From positions 4,511,748 to 4,575,747 of the forward strand of contig NZ_CP036266.1 of NCBI RefSeq assembly GCF_007744075.1: DNA of 64,000 nt. Direction: 5' to 3'. Position numbers and translations under genes: made by a program. This DNA comes from Gimesia chilikensis. GTDB lineage: Bacteria; Planctomycetota; Planctomycetia; Planctomycetales; Planctomycetaceae. The notes under the pieces are model-generated. The model was given only the letters and a program-made list of their open reading frames with translations, did not search any database and was not told the origin of the DNA. This document shows positions 52,178 through 61,809 of the stretch, in pieces. Within the stretch, counting starts at the first letter, position 1; each line of letters starts with the position of its first letter.

Positions 52178-53497
52178 ATGACCGAGTTACCTCTAGTCTC
52201 TCAGCCTGCGCCACGCCCCCGGCCAGCCAGTCGTCTCAGATCTTTCTCGTTGAAACTCTATCGTCTTACGGTTCTGATTCTGATTGTCTGGCTGATTCGC
52301 GATTACTACATCCGGATTCGTGTTCAAGGTAAGGCTCCCGTAGAACTGCATGAAGTGAAAGCTATCCTGCCCGGGGCAGAATCGCTGAGTGTCGATCATT
52401 CAGACCGCATGGGGCTCTTTGTCCTGGATGAAAATAACCAAACCATCGGCTACGCCATCCGCACTTCACCTGTTTCTGATGAGATCATTGGTTATTGTGG
52501 GCCCTCCGATACCCTGGTCGTCTTTGAACAGAAAACGGGGAAAGTAGCAGGGCTGGCGATTCGCTCAAGTGGTGATACGACCTCGCATGTCAATGATGTT
52601 CGCGCAAACCAGTACTTCATGGACCGCTGGAAAGAATATGCCTGGGACCAGATCGCGGGGCTCGATCTGGAACGAGGTGAAATTGAAGGGGTATCTGGAG
52701 CAACGATGACCAGCATGGGACTGGCATATGCCATCCGAAATCGCATCCGATACTCGAAGCAGCAGGAGCAGTCTGTCACTCCCTTTCGTTTTGCAGCGAA
52801 AGACGCATTTCTCATCTCATTTACTGTAGGGGCCTGCCTGCTGACGTTCACACGACTGAAGCGATTTCACTGGCTGCGAAAACTGTTCAAAATTGCTGCG
52901 TTCATTTACCTGGGATTCGTCACAGGAGATCTGCTGGCGGAATCTCTATTCGCCGGCTGGGCCAAGTATTCCGTACCGTGGCGACAACTTTCTGGTCTGG
53001 TCTTACTGGCCGGAGCTGCGATATTGGTCCCCTGGAGTTCCCGGCGGAATATTTACTGCCAGACTTTATGCCCACATGGCACAGCCCAGGAATTCCTGGG
53101 AAAAATTGTCCCTCATCAAAAGAAGTTAAAAATCAGACCTGATGTGAAACGGGCCTTGCGCTGGATTCCTGGTTTGCTGCTTGGCCTGATCCTGGTCATC
53201 ATCTTTCTCAAACTCCCCGTCGATCTGGCAGAACTGGAGGCTTTCGACGCTTATCTGCTGACGTCCGCGGGAATCGCTTCGATTGCCATCGCTGTATCTG
53301 GACTGGTGGCGTCGATCTTTGTTCCACAGGCCTACTGCCATTATGGATGTCCCACGGGGACAATTTTTGAATTTGTCCGCTCACATGGCCGCGCCGATCA
53401 TTTCGGAAAGAGTGATTTCGTAGCAGGTCTCTTTTTAATGTTGGCGCTGACCCTCAATCAGTATGCCGAACAGTTCCAGCAACTGTTACTGCAATAG
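52178..53497 (+). CDS. NosR/RnfG-like FMN-binding, [4Fe-4S]-type membrane electron-transfer protein
   Basis: 439 aa. The first membrane segment (about 25-45) leads to an extracytoplasmic FMN_bind domain. Here IEGVSGATMTSMG near 168-180 includes the S-G-A-T site whose Thr can take FMN covalently. Five further membrane segments follow with two C-x3-C-P motifs, YCQTLCPHG near 292 and YCHYGCPTG near 389, as in NosR/NapH-type proteins; each provides Cys for an electron-carrying site. Such proteins transfer electrons across the membrane. No nitrous-oxide reductase gene is present, so the partner differs from NosR's; the secreted FAD oxidoreductase upstream is the obvious candidate. Confidence 0.85.
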   Translation: MTELPLVSQPAPRPRPASRLRSFSLKLYRLTVLILIVWLIRDYYIRIRVQGKAPVELHEVKAILPGAESLSVDHSDRMGLFVLDENNQTIGYAIRTSPVSDEIIGYCGPSDTLVVFEQKTGKVAGLAIRSSGDTTSHVNDVRANQYFMDRWKEYAWDQIAGLDLERGEIEGVSGATMTSMGLAYAIRNRIRYSKQQEQSVTPFRFAAKDAFLISFTVGACLLTFTRLKRFHWLRKLFKIAAFIYLGFVTGDLLAESLFAGWAKYSVPWRQLSGLVLLAGAAILVPWSSRRNIYCQTLCPHGTAQEFLGKIVPHQKKLKIRPDVKRALRWIPGLLLGLILVIIFLKLPVDLAELEAFDAYLLTSAGIASIAIAVSGLVASIFVPQAYCHYGCPTGTIFEFVRSHGRADHFGKSDFVAGLFLMLALTLNQYAEQFQQLLLQ

Positions 53498-53506
53498 ACT
53501 CAGTCA

Positions 53507-56500
53507 CTAATACTTTCCGGTGGCATCATCTTTAATCTGATGTCGCAGAAGCGCTTTACTCACGATATTGACCAGTTTCTGTGGCTTGTATGGCTTCTTG
53601 AGGAAATGCACGATCTCAGAGCCTTCCATCTGGTCTGAGATGTCGTTTTCACTGAGACCACTCGTCAGGATGACGGGAATATTGATCTGGAGTTCCTGGA
53701 GCTGCCTGAGAGTTTCGACGCCACTCATTCCGGGCATGGTCATATCCAGTAAGACCACGCTGATGGAGTCACGATTGCGCTCGTAAACCTCGAGCCCCTG
53801 TGCGCCTGAGTTGGCAAGCAGTACGGAAAACCCAAAGCGCTTGAGCACATTTGTCACCACATTACAGACCGCTTTATCATCGTCAATCACCAGGACATAA
53901 CCCACATCGGCAGGCACTACAGGGTCGATACTACTATCCGTGTTGACTTCCTCTTCCGCTTCAATCGAAACGGGAAGAATCACTCTGAAACAGGAACCAC
54001 TCTCGACTGCAGATTGAACAAACAGTCCCCCATGGTGACCACGAATGATTCCGGATACCCCCGCCAGACCGAGCCCCCTGCCGGTGAATTTGGTAGTAAA
54101 AAATGGATCGAACATTTTCGACTGACAGTCTGCATCCATTCCACTTCCATTATCCTCGATTTCGAAGAAGACGAATCGTCCAGGGGTTACATTCTCGCAG
54201 AAATAATAGTCAGCAAAGTCATCCTGCCGCAGTTCGAGTAATCCCGTCCGAACGTTGATTTTCCCGGCATCTTTCTGATTCTGAATGGCTTCGGAAGCAT
54301 TTGTCAGCAGATTTAAAACGACTTGTTCTATCTGACCGGTATCACCGTGAATCAGCAGAGAGTCTTTTGACAGGTTCAGATCGATATGAGCATTGGGAGA
54401 AATGATTGTTTTCAGAATCTCTACCGTTTCCCGAATGATCTGATTCAGGTTAAATGTTGTCGTTACAAATGTACGACGGCCAGAATAAGCCAGCAGCCGT
54501 TCGCAGATTTTGGTTGCATGTCTGGCTGCGATTTCAATGTTCTTCACATTCTGGCTGATGGGAGAAGTTTCCTGCAGTTCCATGAGCGCGAGATTGGTAT
54601 TCCCGAGAATCGCCAGCAGCAGATTATTGAAATCATGTGCCACCCCTCCAGCAAGGACCCCCAGGCTTTCCAGTTTTTGTGCATGCAGCATCTGGGCATG
54701 CAACTGGTCTTTCTCCTCTTCCATCTGAATCCGGTCAGTGATATCACGAATCACCTGAATATATCCGGTGATTTGATTATCTGAGCGGCGCAGGGGAGTG
54801 ATGATTGTCTCCCCTTGAAATGAAGTGTCATCGGTTCTCAGGTATTCCAGAATAAAAGGTTTCAGCACGTGTGAATTGGGATAAGAAACCCGGTTGAACT
54901 GAGCCTGGTAGTCGGCCTCTGACTTGACGAGTTCCCTGATCGGTCTTCCCAGCAGATCCGCCTCTTTGCACCGAAAATGCAGCTGAATTGATTCATTGCA
55001 CATGACGATATTATGACTGCGATCAGTAACAATCATCACATCGGTGACTGAGTGAAAAATAGTCTGCAGCAGAATCCGTTGTCGATTTAACTGCTCGATC
55101 GTCTTCTTGCGGACGGTAACATCAATCGCCAGCCCGATACAGCCAATGATGTCCTCATGTGAGTTTCGCAAGGGCTCGATATGGATATCCAGAATCGTGT
55201 TCTGCAACTTTTGTTCAAAACGAACGGACTCTCCTTTCAGAGTTCGCTCATGCATGGCCGTCATGTAATGGGACACTTCTTCCGATTCATGAAATTCATA
55301 AATCGGTTTTCCAACTGCTTCATCCGGCTGCAGCCCTAACTGAGTCAATCCTGCGCCGACAATTGAGGTATAATGATTCTCCTTGTCTGTGGTCCACAGA
55401 ATCGCAGGGATCTGCTCCATGATGATCCGCAGACGTGCTTCATTCTGCAAACGAATCTGCTGGGAACGTTTCAAGTCATCGATATCAATATGGGTTCCAA
55501 TGACCTGAACCGGCTTCTGATGCGGGCTGTAAGCTGCTATTTTTCCGCGGGTCAGGATCCATTTCCAAGCTCCCGCTTTCGTCTTCATGCGGATTTCTGC
55601 TTCGTAGGAAGGGCTCTTTCCATCCAGATAATCTTTCAGTAGCCGAAGCGTTGGTGGTAAATCCTCCGGATGCACCAGGGATTGCCAGGCGGCAAAGCTG
55701 GCAGCAAATTCCCCTGGTGTGTAGCCGAGCATGGTAAACCATTTATCATCAAACCGGGCCTGTTTAGTGATCACATCATAATCCCAGAGGCCGATTTCCG
55801 AGCCACGGGCCGCCATGGTGATTCGCAGCTCACTCTCTTTCAGTTTGCGTTCTGCGTACTCACGACTCAGTTCTGCTGCCGCCCGATAGGTGTAACTTTT
55901 AATGGCCGGGATTTCACAGAGGTCTTCGTAGATAGGACGGTCGCCCAACATCACGAGATGCCCCTGCACTGCACCATGTTTGTCGACCATCGGCAGGCTG
56001 AAATAGGATTCGATTTCATATTCCTGCAGGAACATATCTTCCGGATAATGCCGTGCTACATTTTGACAGACACTGTAAGGTTCCGTACCGATCGCATCGG
56101 CACAGGGAGTCCCTTTGACCTCATACTCAAAATCGGGAACCAGTTCCCCGTCGAAACAAGCCCCCACTGTCTGACACTTGCCTATTCGCTGGTTTCCTGG
56201 TTCAAAATGAAATGTCTGATGTTTGACCAGCAGCACACATTTCAGTTTCAAAGCTTCTGCGAGAGTTGTCACGAGACGTTTGAAGAACTCGTCCCCGGTT
56301 ACATCACTGGTTGCGCTGGTCAGCAGATGATGCAGTCGCTCGTTCTGACGTCTGGATGTAATTTCATCGATCAACCAGAGACTGGATTCTTCTTGAGCAG
56401 GTAAAGTTACTTCACACAAACACTGATTGCCGTCATGACAACTGGACCAGAACTCTACCTGAGCGGGGTGTACCGCAGATTCAGGTAATGGATTGGGCTT

Positions 56501-56767
56501 CAGCGTGAGTAACCGTGTAACGTTTTCCTCGAAGACTTCCGGGTGATCTTCGGAGCTCCCTAATAAGGCATTGGCACGTTCATTGAAATACAGACTGCCA
56601 GTCTGTAATAAGACTGCGCCGGAAGGAATACTTTCGAGTATTGATTTAATACAGGTCGTTTCACTCTCGGCAGTGTATGCATCTTTTCGCGGTTCAAGTG
56701 TATTCTGAGTCGAATCGATACGGAACTGATTTAGTTTCACTTTGCCGGAACCAAACTTGAACTTCAT
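53507..56767 (-). CDS. Soluble multi-PAS hybrid histidine kinase with receiver
   Basis: 1086 aa with no membrane segment. In order: a PAS-like N-terminus (SIPSGAVLLQTGSLYFN), a GAF-like domain (about 155-310; includes GKCQTVGACFDGELVP) and then three PAS domains near 325, 450 and 575 (for example WDYDVITKQARFDDKWFTML). A DHp domain with HDFNN near 710 and ATPase motifs NLLTNASEAI and DNGSGMDA (about 810-930) follow, ending in a receiver domain whose phosphoacceptor Asp is in VVLLDMTMPGMSG near 1004. The phosphate may pass to an unlinked output. Several Cys residues in the GAF region could bind a cofactor or sense redox. No regulator gene is adjacent. Confidence 0.92.
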   Translation of the reverse strand: MKFKFGSGKVKLNQFRIDSTQNTLEPRKDAYTAESETTCIKSILESIPSGAVLLQTGSLYFNERANALLGSSEDHPEVFEENVTRLLTLKPNPLPESAVHPAQVEFWSSCHDGNQCLCEVTLPAQEESSLWLIDEITSRRQNERLHHLLTSATSDVTGDEFFKRLVTTLAEALKLKCVLLVKHQTFHFEPGNQRIGKCQTVGACFDGELVPDFEYEVKGTPCADAIGTEPYSVCQNVARHYPEDMFLQEYEIESYFSLPMVDKHGAVQGHLVMLGDRPIYEDLCEIPAIKSYTYRAAAELSREYAERKLKESELRITMAARGSEIGLWDYDVITKQARFDDKWFTMLGYTPGEFAASFAAWQSLVHPEDLPPTLRLLKDYLDGKSPSYEAEIRMKTKAGAWKWILTRGKIAAYSPHQKPVQVIGTHIDIDDLKRSQQIRLQNEARLRIIMEQIPAILWTTDKENHYTSIVGAGLTQLGLQPDEAVGKPIYEFHESEEVSHYMTAMHERTLKGESVRFEQKLQNTILDIHIEPLRNSHEDIIGCIGLAIDVTVRKKTIEQLNRQRILLQTIFHSVTDVMIVTDRSHNIVMCNESIQLHFRCKEADLLGRPIRELVKSEADYQAQFNRVSYPNSHVLKPFILEYLRTDDTSFQGETIITPLRRSDNQITGYIQVIRDITDRIQMEEEKDQLHAQMLHAQKLESLGVLAGGVAHDFNNLLLAILGNTNLALMELQETSPISQNVKNIEIAARHATKICERLLAYSGRRTFVTTTFNLNQIIRETVEILKTIISPNAHIDLNLSKDSLLIHGDTGQIEQVVLNLLTNASEAIQNQKDAGKINVRTGLLELRQDDFADYYFCENVTPGRFVFFEIEDNGSGMDADCQSKMFDPFFTTKFTGRGLGLAGVSGIIRGHHGGLFVQSAVESGSCFRVILPVSIEAEEEVNTDSSIDPVVPADVGYVLVIDDDKAVCNVVTNVLKRFGFSVLLANSGAQGLEVYERNRDSISVVLLDMTMPGMSGVETLRQLQELQINIPVILTSGLSENDISDQMEGSEIVHFLKKPYKPQKLVNIVSKALLRHQIKDDATGKY

Positions 56768-57130
56768 CCATACTACTCCCGGGTATCCTACTGATGCTCA
56801 AACTGCCAGCCTGCATTATACAACTCGTTTGCTCTATTTAACATAGGTATGCGTATGCTACAAAATCGGGATTCGGTCCGATATCCCAAAATTCGATTCG
56901 CGATCGATTTGAATCATAAAAAACACCTGGTGCTCAAAGGTTCCGATTTGTGGCTGTCAAAGAGACCAGAGTTATAGAGACATCTCGATTTATATTAGAG
57001 CGAGTGGCGAATCCAGGTGGCTAAGACGCCTGTCTGGCAGAGATTCAGAAATAGCAGGCGAATGCAGTGTGAAACCGACTTCACACTGTTTGAAAGGAAG
57101 GACTAGAGTACCATCCCTGGCTGCTCTTCA
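56768..57130. other. Gene-free stretch of 363 bases
   Basis: Lies between the histidine kinase start (to the left, minus strand) and the stop of the next minus-strand gene. No credible coding sequence, RNA gene or repeat array was seen. The one structure found is the inverted repeat at 57065-57088. The remainder should include the kinase promoter, which was not pinned down. Confidence 0.6.
57065..57088. repeat. 9-bp perfect inverted repeat downstream of 57131-58402
   Basis: CAGTGTGAA (57065-57073) and TTCACACTG (57080-57088) flank 6 bases. It lies 43 bases beyond the stop of the minus-strand gene. Without a T-tract it is a weak terminator candidate; it could also be a protein-binding site. 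Confidence 0.4.
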
Positions 57131-58402
57131 CTATAAGGTCGGTTTGGGAGCGACAAGCGGTGCGTTGTCGGCTTTCTGCTCTGGTACATAGGGATGCGTT
57201 TTCTGCCACTCTTTCCAGAATGGGGCGGCATGCGTATTTCGCCAGAGCGCCAGGGCGTTGCCCACATGGCTGTAGAAGGTGTATTTCTGCAGAATTTCCT
57301 CTTCTGAATGTGATGTGGTATTCTGAATGATCCACTTGGCGGCTTTCACAATCTGTTCATGAGGCGGATGCAGTTCTTTGGGGGCGATCGCCAGCCACTC
57401 CAAATGATGTCCGGTGGCAATCACGTTTTTATACTCAGGAATCTCTTCGGGATGCGTGAGAGCCGTTTTGCCTTCCATCCAGTTCGCGGGCCAGTGTCCA
57501 TCCTCAAACTGGCAGACGCTGATCAGATCACGTACTTTTTCCAGGTAAGCATAACCTTCCGCGCGAACCGAGTCCGAAAGAATATCATACTCGTCATCCA
57601 GGCGAATCAGTAACATTACGGAGTACACGCGATGTGTACCGACGCAGACACCAAATCGCTTATCGCCGCGAATCAGTCGCTGGACAATCTGGTCAAACGA
57701 AATCGTGCGGCCATCACTTGTTTTCCACTGTTTTACTGGCGGAATCCAGAGACCAAAGGCCATCGCTGACCACTCTACTTCGGGCTCATCCAGATGAAAA
57801 TCACGTAATGACTGCTGAATGACATCGTTGACGGTCATATCACGCTGTGCCGGTGCAAACACGTGCTCGTCACGATGAATGCCCGCTTCGGTCAAGGATG
57901 CCAGCCAGTGATCGTGATGTACCGAACCGCCGATCTCTGTTCCCCAGCGAATCGAAATGCCCGCAGGTTGATCTACGAGCAGGGGATCAGCTTCGTCTCC
58001 CCAGGATGCAAGGAAACGGGCATGATCGATCAGGAAGTCCCGCATTTCAACTCCCGAGACTATACTTGGATCTTCAAAAGTCGATTTAATACTCCAGGTG
58101 CGCAGGGCATGTTCCACATGATTGGGTTTCATATGCTTGCGTGGAAATTTTGGGCGTACCTGCTTCAATACCGCCGCCAGTTCCTCGTCTGTCACCACTG
58201 TCGGATCGTTGTAGAAGGGTTTTACCCGAAGTGGCAGTTCGCGTTCAATTTTCACTTCCGGATAGAAGGTTTCCTGCAGAAACACCTCATCGAATGACTG
58301 ACGTGACTCGCGTGATCCCAGGGAGTATGCAGCACCAAAGGCGATGACAACCACAACCTGAACGGCAATCAGAGTTTTTGAGGACAACTTGCGTGACTTC
58401 AT
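57131..58402 (-). CDS. Membrane-anchored protein of unknown function
   Basis: 423 aa from the ATG at 58402, with GAGATC upstream; a TTG at 58414 is in frame. One N-terminal membrane segment (about 10-27; TLIAVQVVVVIAFGAAY) anchors a large helical extracytoplasmic domain. Repeated motifs such as HHDHWLASLTEAG, FGVCVGTHRVYSVML, DGHWPANWMEG and GNALALWRNTHAAPFW recall alpha/alpha-toroid proteins (prenyltransferase/squalene-cyclase-like), but the match is too loose to name a family. No catalytic motif recognised. Followed (upstream on the minus strand) by a polytopic membrane protein gene 64 bases away, so a two-gene unit is likely. Confidence 0.7.
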   Translation of the reverse strand: MKSRKLSSKTLIAVQVVVVIAFGAAYSLGSRESRQSFDEVFLQETFYPEVKIERELPLRVKPFYNDPTVVTDEELAAVLKQVRPKFPRKHMKPNHVEHALRTWSIKSTFEDPSIVSGVEMRDFLIDHARFLASWGDEADPLLVDQPAGISIRWGTEIGGSVHHDHWLASLTEAGIHRDEHVFAPAQRDMTVNDVIQQSLRDFHLDEPEVEWSAMAFGLWIPPVKQWKTSDGRTISFDQIVQRLIRGDKRFGVCVGTHRVYSVMLLIRLDDEYDILSDSVRAEGYAYLEKVRDLISVCQFEDGHWPANWMEGKTALTHPEEIPEYKNVIATGHHLEWLAIAPKELHPPHEQIVKAAKWIIQNTTSHSEEEILQKYTFYSHVGNALALWRNTHAAPFWKEWQKTHPYVPEQKADNAPLVAPKPTL

Positions 58403-58466
58403 GATAGATCTCAAAATAGATGATTAAACTACGGAATAATTTCTGAAACGGATCGGTAATCGAATG

Positions 58467-60059
58467 CTATTTAATGGGGTCTGCTCTTAATAAAACCACC
58501 GACCGACCATCTTTATACCCCACGCGCCAGACGCCTTCTTTAGTCAGACTCTTCATCAGCGATTCTCGACGTGGCAGGTCCAGCACGATTGTGTTCACAC
58601 CGTAACGATCCAGCAGTTCTTCTGTATCGCCTGCGCGATTACTGATCCGCAGGTAATGATTCCAGACTTCACGGGGCAGCAGATGCACGTGTGAATTGGC
58701 AAATATGTTTAGATTCTCGGGGCCCGCCCAGAGCAGATAGTCTCCCAGTTCCATGGAATTAAAGAGCTGTCCCTGAATCTGCTTTTCTTTCAGATATTCG
58801 ACCGCCCCAATCGGGGTATATTCGGAGACACTCCGCTTGAAATCAACCAGTTTCCCATGCAGCATGAAAGAGCCCATGGGAGTGATCGCAAAACAGATCC
58901 AGACCATACCGATCGACACAATCGTCCATTTCCCTGCACAGAAGACTTTGCCCCCCGAGGGATCAGCGAGTCGTTTTAATTTCCACCTGCAGATGGCAGC
59001 GCCGTGAATCGCCAGGTAATAAGCGGCGATGGGAGCCCACCAGATAATCATCCGGGAACTCCACATGGCGGAGACACCCAGTCCAACCAGGAGCAGCACT
59101 TCAGTTGTAGAAATACGCCGAGGTGTAAAGCGGCTGGCGATAACAAGAAGTAAAGCAATGAGCGCCGCAGTCTTGCCCTGATACATCCGCAACGTCAGCG
59201 GATTCCATTCGATCAGGTCGGCCAGATTCGGATTCGATGAGAACGAAAAGACTTCACTGTATAACTGCAATCCATAGGGGTTGAGCAGTACCGCGACAGC
59301 AGACAGTTCCAGCAAAATCAGGTAGCGCCGAGTCACATTGTCGCCCAGCATTGCCTTCCAGTTCCGCGCTTTCCAACTGACATCGACAGCACGCCCGACC
59401 AGAAAACAGCCGATCAGTCCCAGACCAACGGGAAACGAGCCATGCAGATTTGCCCAGAAAACAAACAGCAACGGGATCAGAACCCAGTTCGCCTTTTTCC
59501 AGGTTCGCGAGGTCATGCAGAAAAACAACGTCACAAAGCAGAGCAATCCGGCCAGTTGAGGGCGGACAATCCCGAGTTGTTTCCAGTCGCATAACAGAAA
59601 TCCTGCGACACAGAGCATACTCCAGACAAAGCTTCCGGTTCGTTGCTGAACACGGTACAGCAGGAGCGTCATACAAGCCGTAATGGCGGCTGCGTACAGA
59701 AACTTAATTCCCGCGACTCCCGCTATGTCGAACATTTTAAAAGCAGTAATCTGGCTGAGCCAGGCGGTATCGATGAATGACATTCCCGACGCCAGAGGCA
59801 TAAAGGGTGCGAAATCCGGGATACTCCCCGTCTCCCAAATCAGTCTGCCATAGGCCAGGTGTCCCCAGATATCGGTATGCCACAGCGGCATCGAACTGAA
59901 CAAGACAAAGGCCAGCGAAAGTACACAGACCGAGAAGAACGTGAACCGGGAAACGCGGACTGCTTCCGGAAAGCGATCGACGAGGACGGCATCCTCTTCG
60001 AGTTCTTCAGGGGTATTCTCGTTGGTGGACTCGTTTTGATTTTTCAAAGCAGTGGCCAT
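58467..60059 (-). CDS. Polytopic membrane protein, GT-C-like
   Basis: 530 aa from the ATG at 60059; a TTG at 60065 is in frame. A polar acidic N-terminus (about 1-38) is followed by ten or more membrane segments across about 40-400. An early outer loop has SSMPLWHTDIWGHLAYGRLIWE, seen here as WHTDIWGHLAYGRLIWE, with Asp and His typical of membrane glycosyltransferase-like families, then SFIDTAWLSQI and VRPQLAGLLCFV. A C-terminal soluble domain (about 430-530) ends the protein. It probably transfers or flips a lipid-linked sugar at the cytoplasmic membrane, but the specific family is not certain. It probably shares a transcript with 57131-58402. Confidence 0.68.
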   Translation of the reverse strand: MATALKNQNESTNENTPEELEEDAVLVDRFPEAVRVSRFTFFSVCVLSLAFVLFSSMPLWHTDIWGHLAYGRLIWETGSIPDFAPFMPLASGMSFIDTAWLSQITAFKMFDIAGVAGIKFLYAAAITACMTLLLYRVQQRTGSFVWSMLCVAGFLLCDWKQLGIVRPQLAGLLCFVTLFFCMTSRTWKKANWVLIPLLFVFWANLHGSFPVGLGLIGCFLVGRAVDVSWKARNWKAMLGDNVTRRYLILLELSAVAVLLNPYGLQLYSEVFSFSSNPNLADLIEWNPLTLRMYQGKTAALIALLLVIASRFTPRRISTTEVLLLVGLGVSAMWSSRMIIWWAPIAAYYLAIHGAAICRWKLKRLADPSGGKVFCAGKWTIVSIGMVWICFAITPMGSFMLHGKLVDFKRSVSEYTPIGAVEYLKEKQIQGQLFNSMELGDYLLWAGPENLNIFANSHVHLLPREVWNHYLRISNRAGDTEELLDRYGVNTIVLDLPRRESLMKSLTKEGVWRVGYKDGRSVVLLRADPIK

Positions 60060-60351
60060 AATCAATTGATCGTGATACGAGGTTTCTATTTACATCATAA
60101 GCGGTACCGGTTCAGCAGACGAGGTCGTTCCGTTAATTGCCTGATTCATCTAAAACCAGTGCGGGGGACGCCTTATCAGAACCTGTAGCGCAGCATGACA
60201 GGAATTATGTGTACTGATAGCCTAGTTCAAACAGTCCCACCACGGAAAAACCAGTTTGGCGAATCGAGACCGTCGCGAAAAATCAACATGTGTTGCTGTC
60301 GATTCTGATGTTTCTGTGCAATATATCGATTTTGACGATTTCAGCACTGAC

Positions 60352-61620
60352 TCAAAGCGTGACGCCTTCGACGGCACTCTGGGGAGAACCGGGATCCACT
60401 GGTGGCGCGGTCAAGTCCTGGGGCTTAAGAGTTCCGGTTTGAGGTCCCTGCTCTTTCAAGAACAGCAGTTCCTCCGCGGGACCTTTACCACCTCGCTCGG
60501 GAGCGAGATCGGTCTGCACCATTTCCACCTGCGCCAGTTGCAGACGATCTGACCAGGCCTCAGACTCATCGCCAAAGATCTCGTCCACCATGGCCCGTGC
60601 CTGTGCTTTCTGGTCTTCGGAATGGAACTGTTTCCAGATCAGCCTCGCCAGCTCTACACCTTTCTCATAGCTTCGATTCCGCTTGAGAGACTTGAGAATG
60701 GTCTCCCAGGAACCAAAGGGGACTGACTCGGTACGATACAGGCTCAGCGCGAGTTCTGCACCAATTTTTGGTTCGCCTGGTGACAGATCGACCCCTTTTT
60801 GTAAATAGGTAATCCGCTGCCCCAGGTCCTCGGTATGACGCGCCAGGTACCAGTAATACTTTCCATTCCAGTAAGGATGACAGACCAGCCAGGTCGCCGG
60901 GATTAAAGCCAGATGTAACGCGACAAACGCAAACCGGAACAGGCTCTTCCAACGCGAGTGATTGACCACCACCACTCCCGCCAGAAGTCCATACAGGAAC
61001 CCGGTCACATGGGCGGCATTCGCGATATTCAGGATTCCCAGATAGGTCAGTACAAAGCAGAGTAAGAGCCAGCCCAGGCCCCAGTGGATTTCTCGATCGG
61101 TAAACACTTCAGCAATGTGCTCATCGGTCTTACGTAACAGAATCAGCATGCCAAACATCGCAAACGCGGCTCCCGACAACCCCACGGCATAGTGCTCCCA
61201 GTAGTACTCAGGCAGCAGGGATACGAATGTCGCGACAATCAGAAACAGCGCGTAAATCCAGTTACGCATCACCGGTTCGATCAGATGACCCAGAAAGCCG
61301 ATTGCGAGGCAGTTCATCACCAGATGCAGCAAATCTCCATGATGAAAACCGCTGATCAGAATCCGCCACCATTCTCCCGCCCAAAGATCGAAGGGTCCCC
61401 CCGTTGGATAATCCTTCTCTTCAATCAACGGATGGTCGTGTACAAAGACCAGTGGCTGAACGGCTCCCAGTTTCCAGAGCGCATCATCAAAATCACTTTG
61501 ACCAGCTGAATTGTGGTTGATGCGATAAACCTGAACGGCGATGAATAACCCGACTGCAATCGCGATAAAGGCTGCAGTGACAGGAAAGCGGGAACAGAAA
61601 CTTCTGATAGAATGCAACAT
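60352..61620 (-). CDS. Rhomboid-family intramembrane serine protease with TPR-like tail
   Basis: 422 aa. The rhomboid core (about 1-230) has six predicted membrane segments. Its catalytic Ser lies in AVGLSGAAFAMFG near residue 150 and its His in ANAAHVTGFLYGLL near residue 201; WWRILISGFHHGDLLHLVMN gives the L1 and TM2 region. The remaining 190 residues are soluble and helical (ITYLQKGVDLSPGEPKIGAE, EGMARGMVD-like segments), perhaps TPR-type. It cleaves single-pass membrane proteins within the membrane. The target is not known. Divergent from the RodA/FtsW gene; the shared 189-base region contains no recognisable promoter. Confidence 0.92.
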   Translation of the reverse strand: MLHSIRSFCSRFPVTAAFIAIAVGLFIAVQVYRINHNSAGQSDFDDALWKLGAVQPLVFVHDHPLIEEKDYPTGGPFDLWAGEWWRILISGFHHGDLLHLVMNCLAIGFLGHLIEPVMRNWIYALFLIVATFVSLLPEYYWEHYAVGLSGAAFAMFGMLILLRKTDEHIAEVFTDREIHWGLGWLLLCFVLTYLGILNIANAAHVTGFLYGLLAGVVVVNHSRWKSLFRFAFVALHLALIPATWLVCHPYWNGKYYWYLARHTEDLGQRITYLQKGVDLSPGEPKIGAELALSLYRTESVPFGSWETILKSLKRNRSYEKGVELARLIWKQFHSEDQKAQARAMVDEIFGDESEAWSDRLQLAQVEMVQTDLAPERGGKGPAEELLFLKEQGPQTGTLKPQDLTAPPVDPGSPQSAVEGVTL

Positions 61621-61809
61621 TGACTCTTAATAAATAATCCGACAGGGACTTGGTTCACTCCAGCTCAAGAATAGCTGATTTTCGCGGATTTGACACCTGA
61701 AAAGAAATCTCAGCCCGGGAACTTCATAAAAAAGATCGCTCTTCCCCCAATTCTCGATTTCCGCTACAAAATGCCACCCTAATCAAGAGATTTTTTGATC
61801 CTGAAGAAC

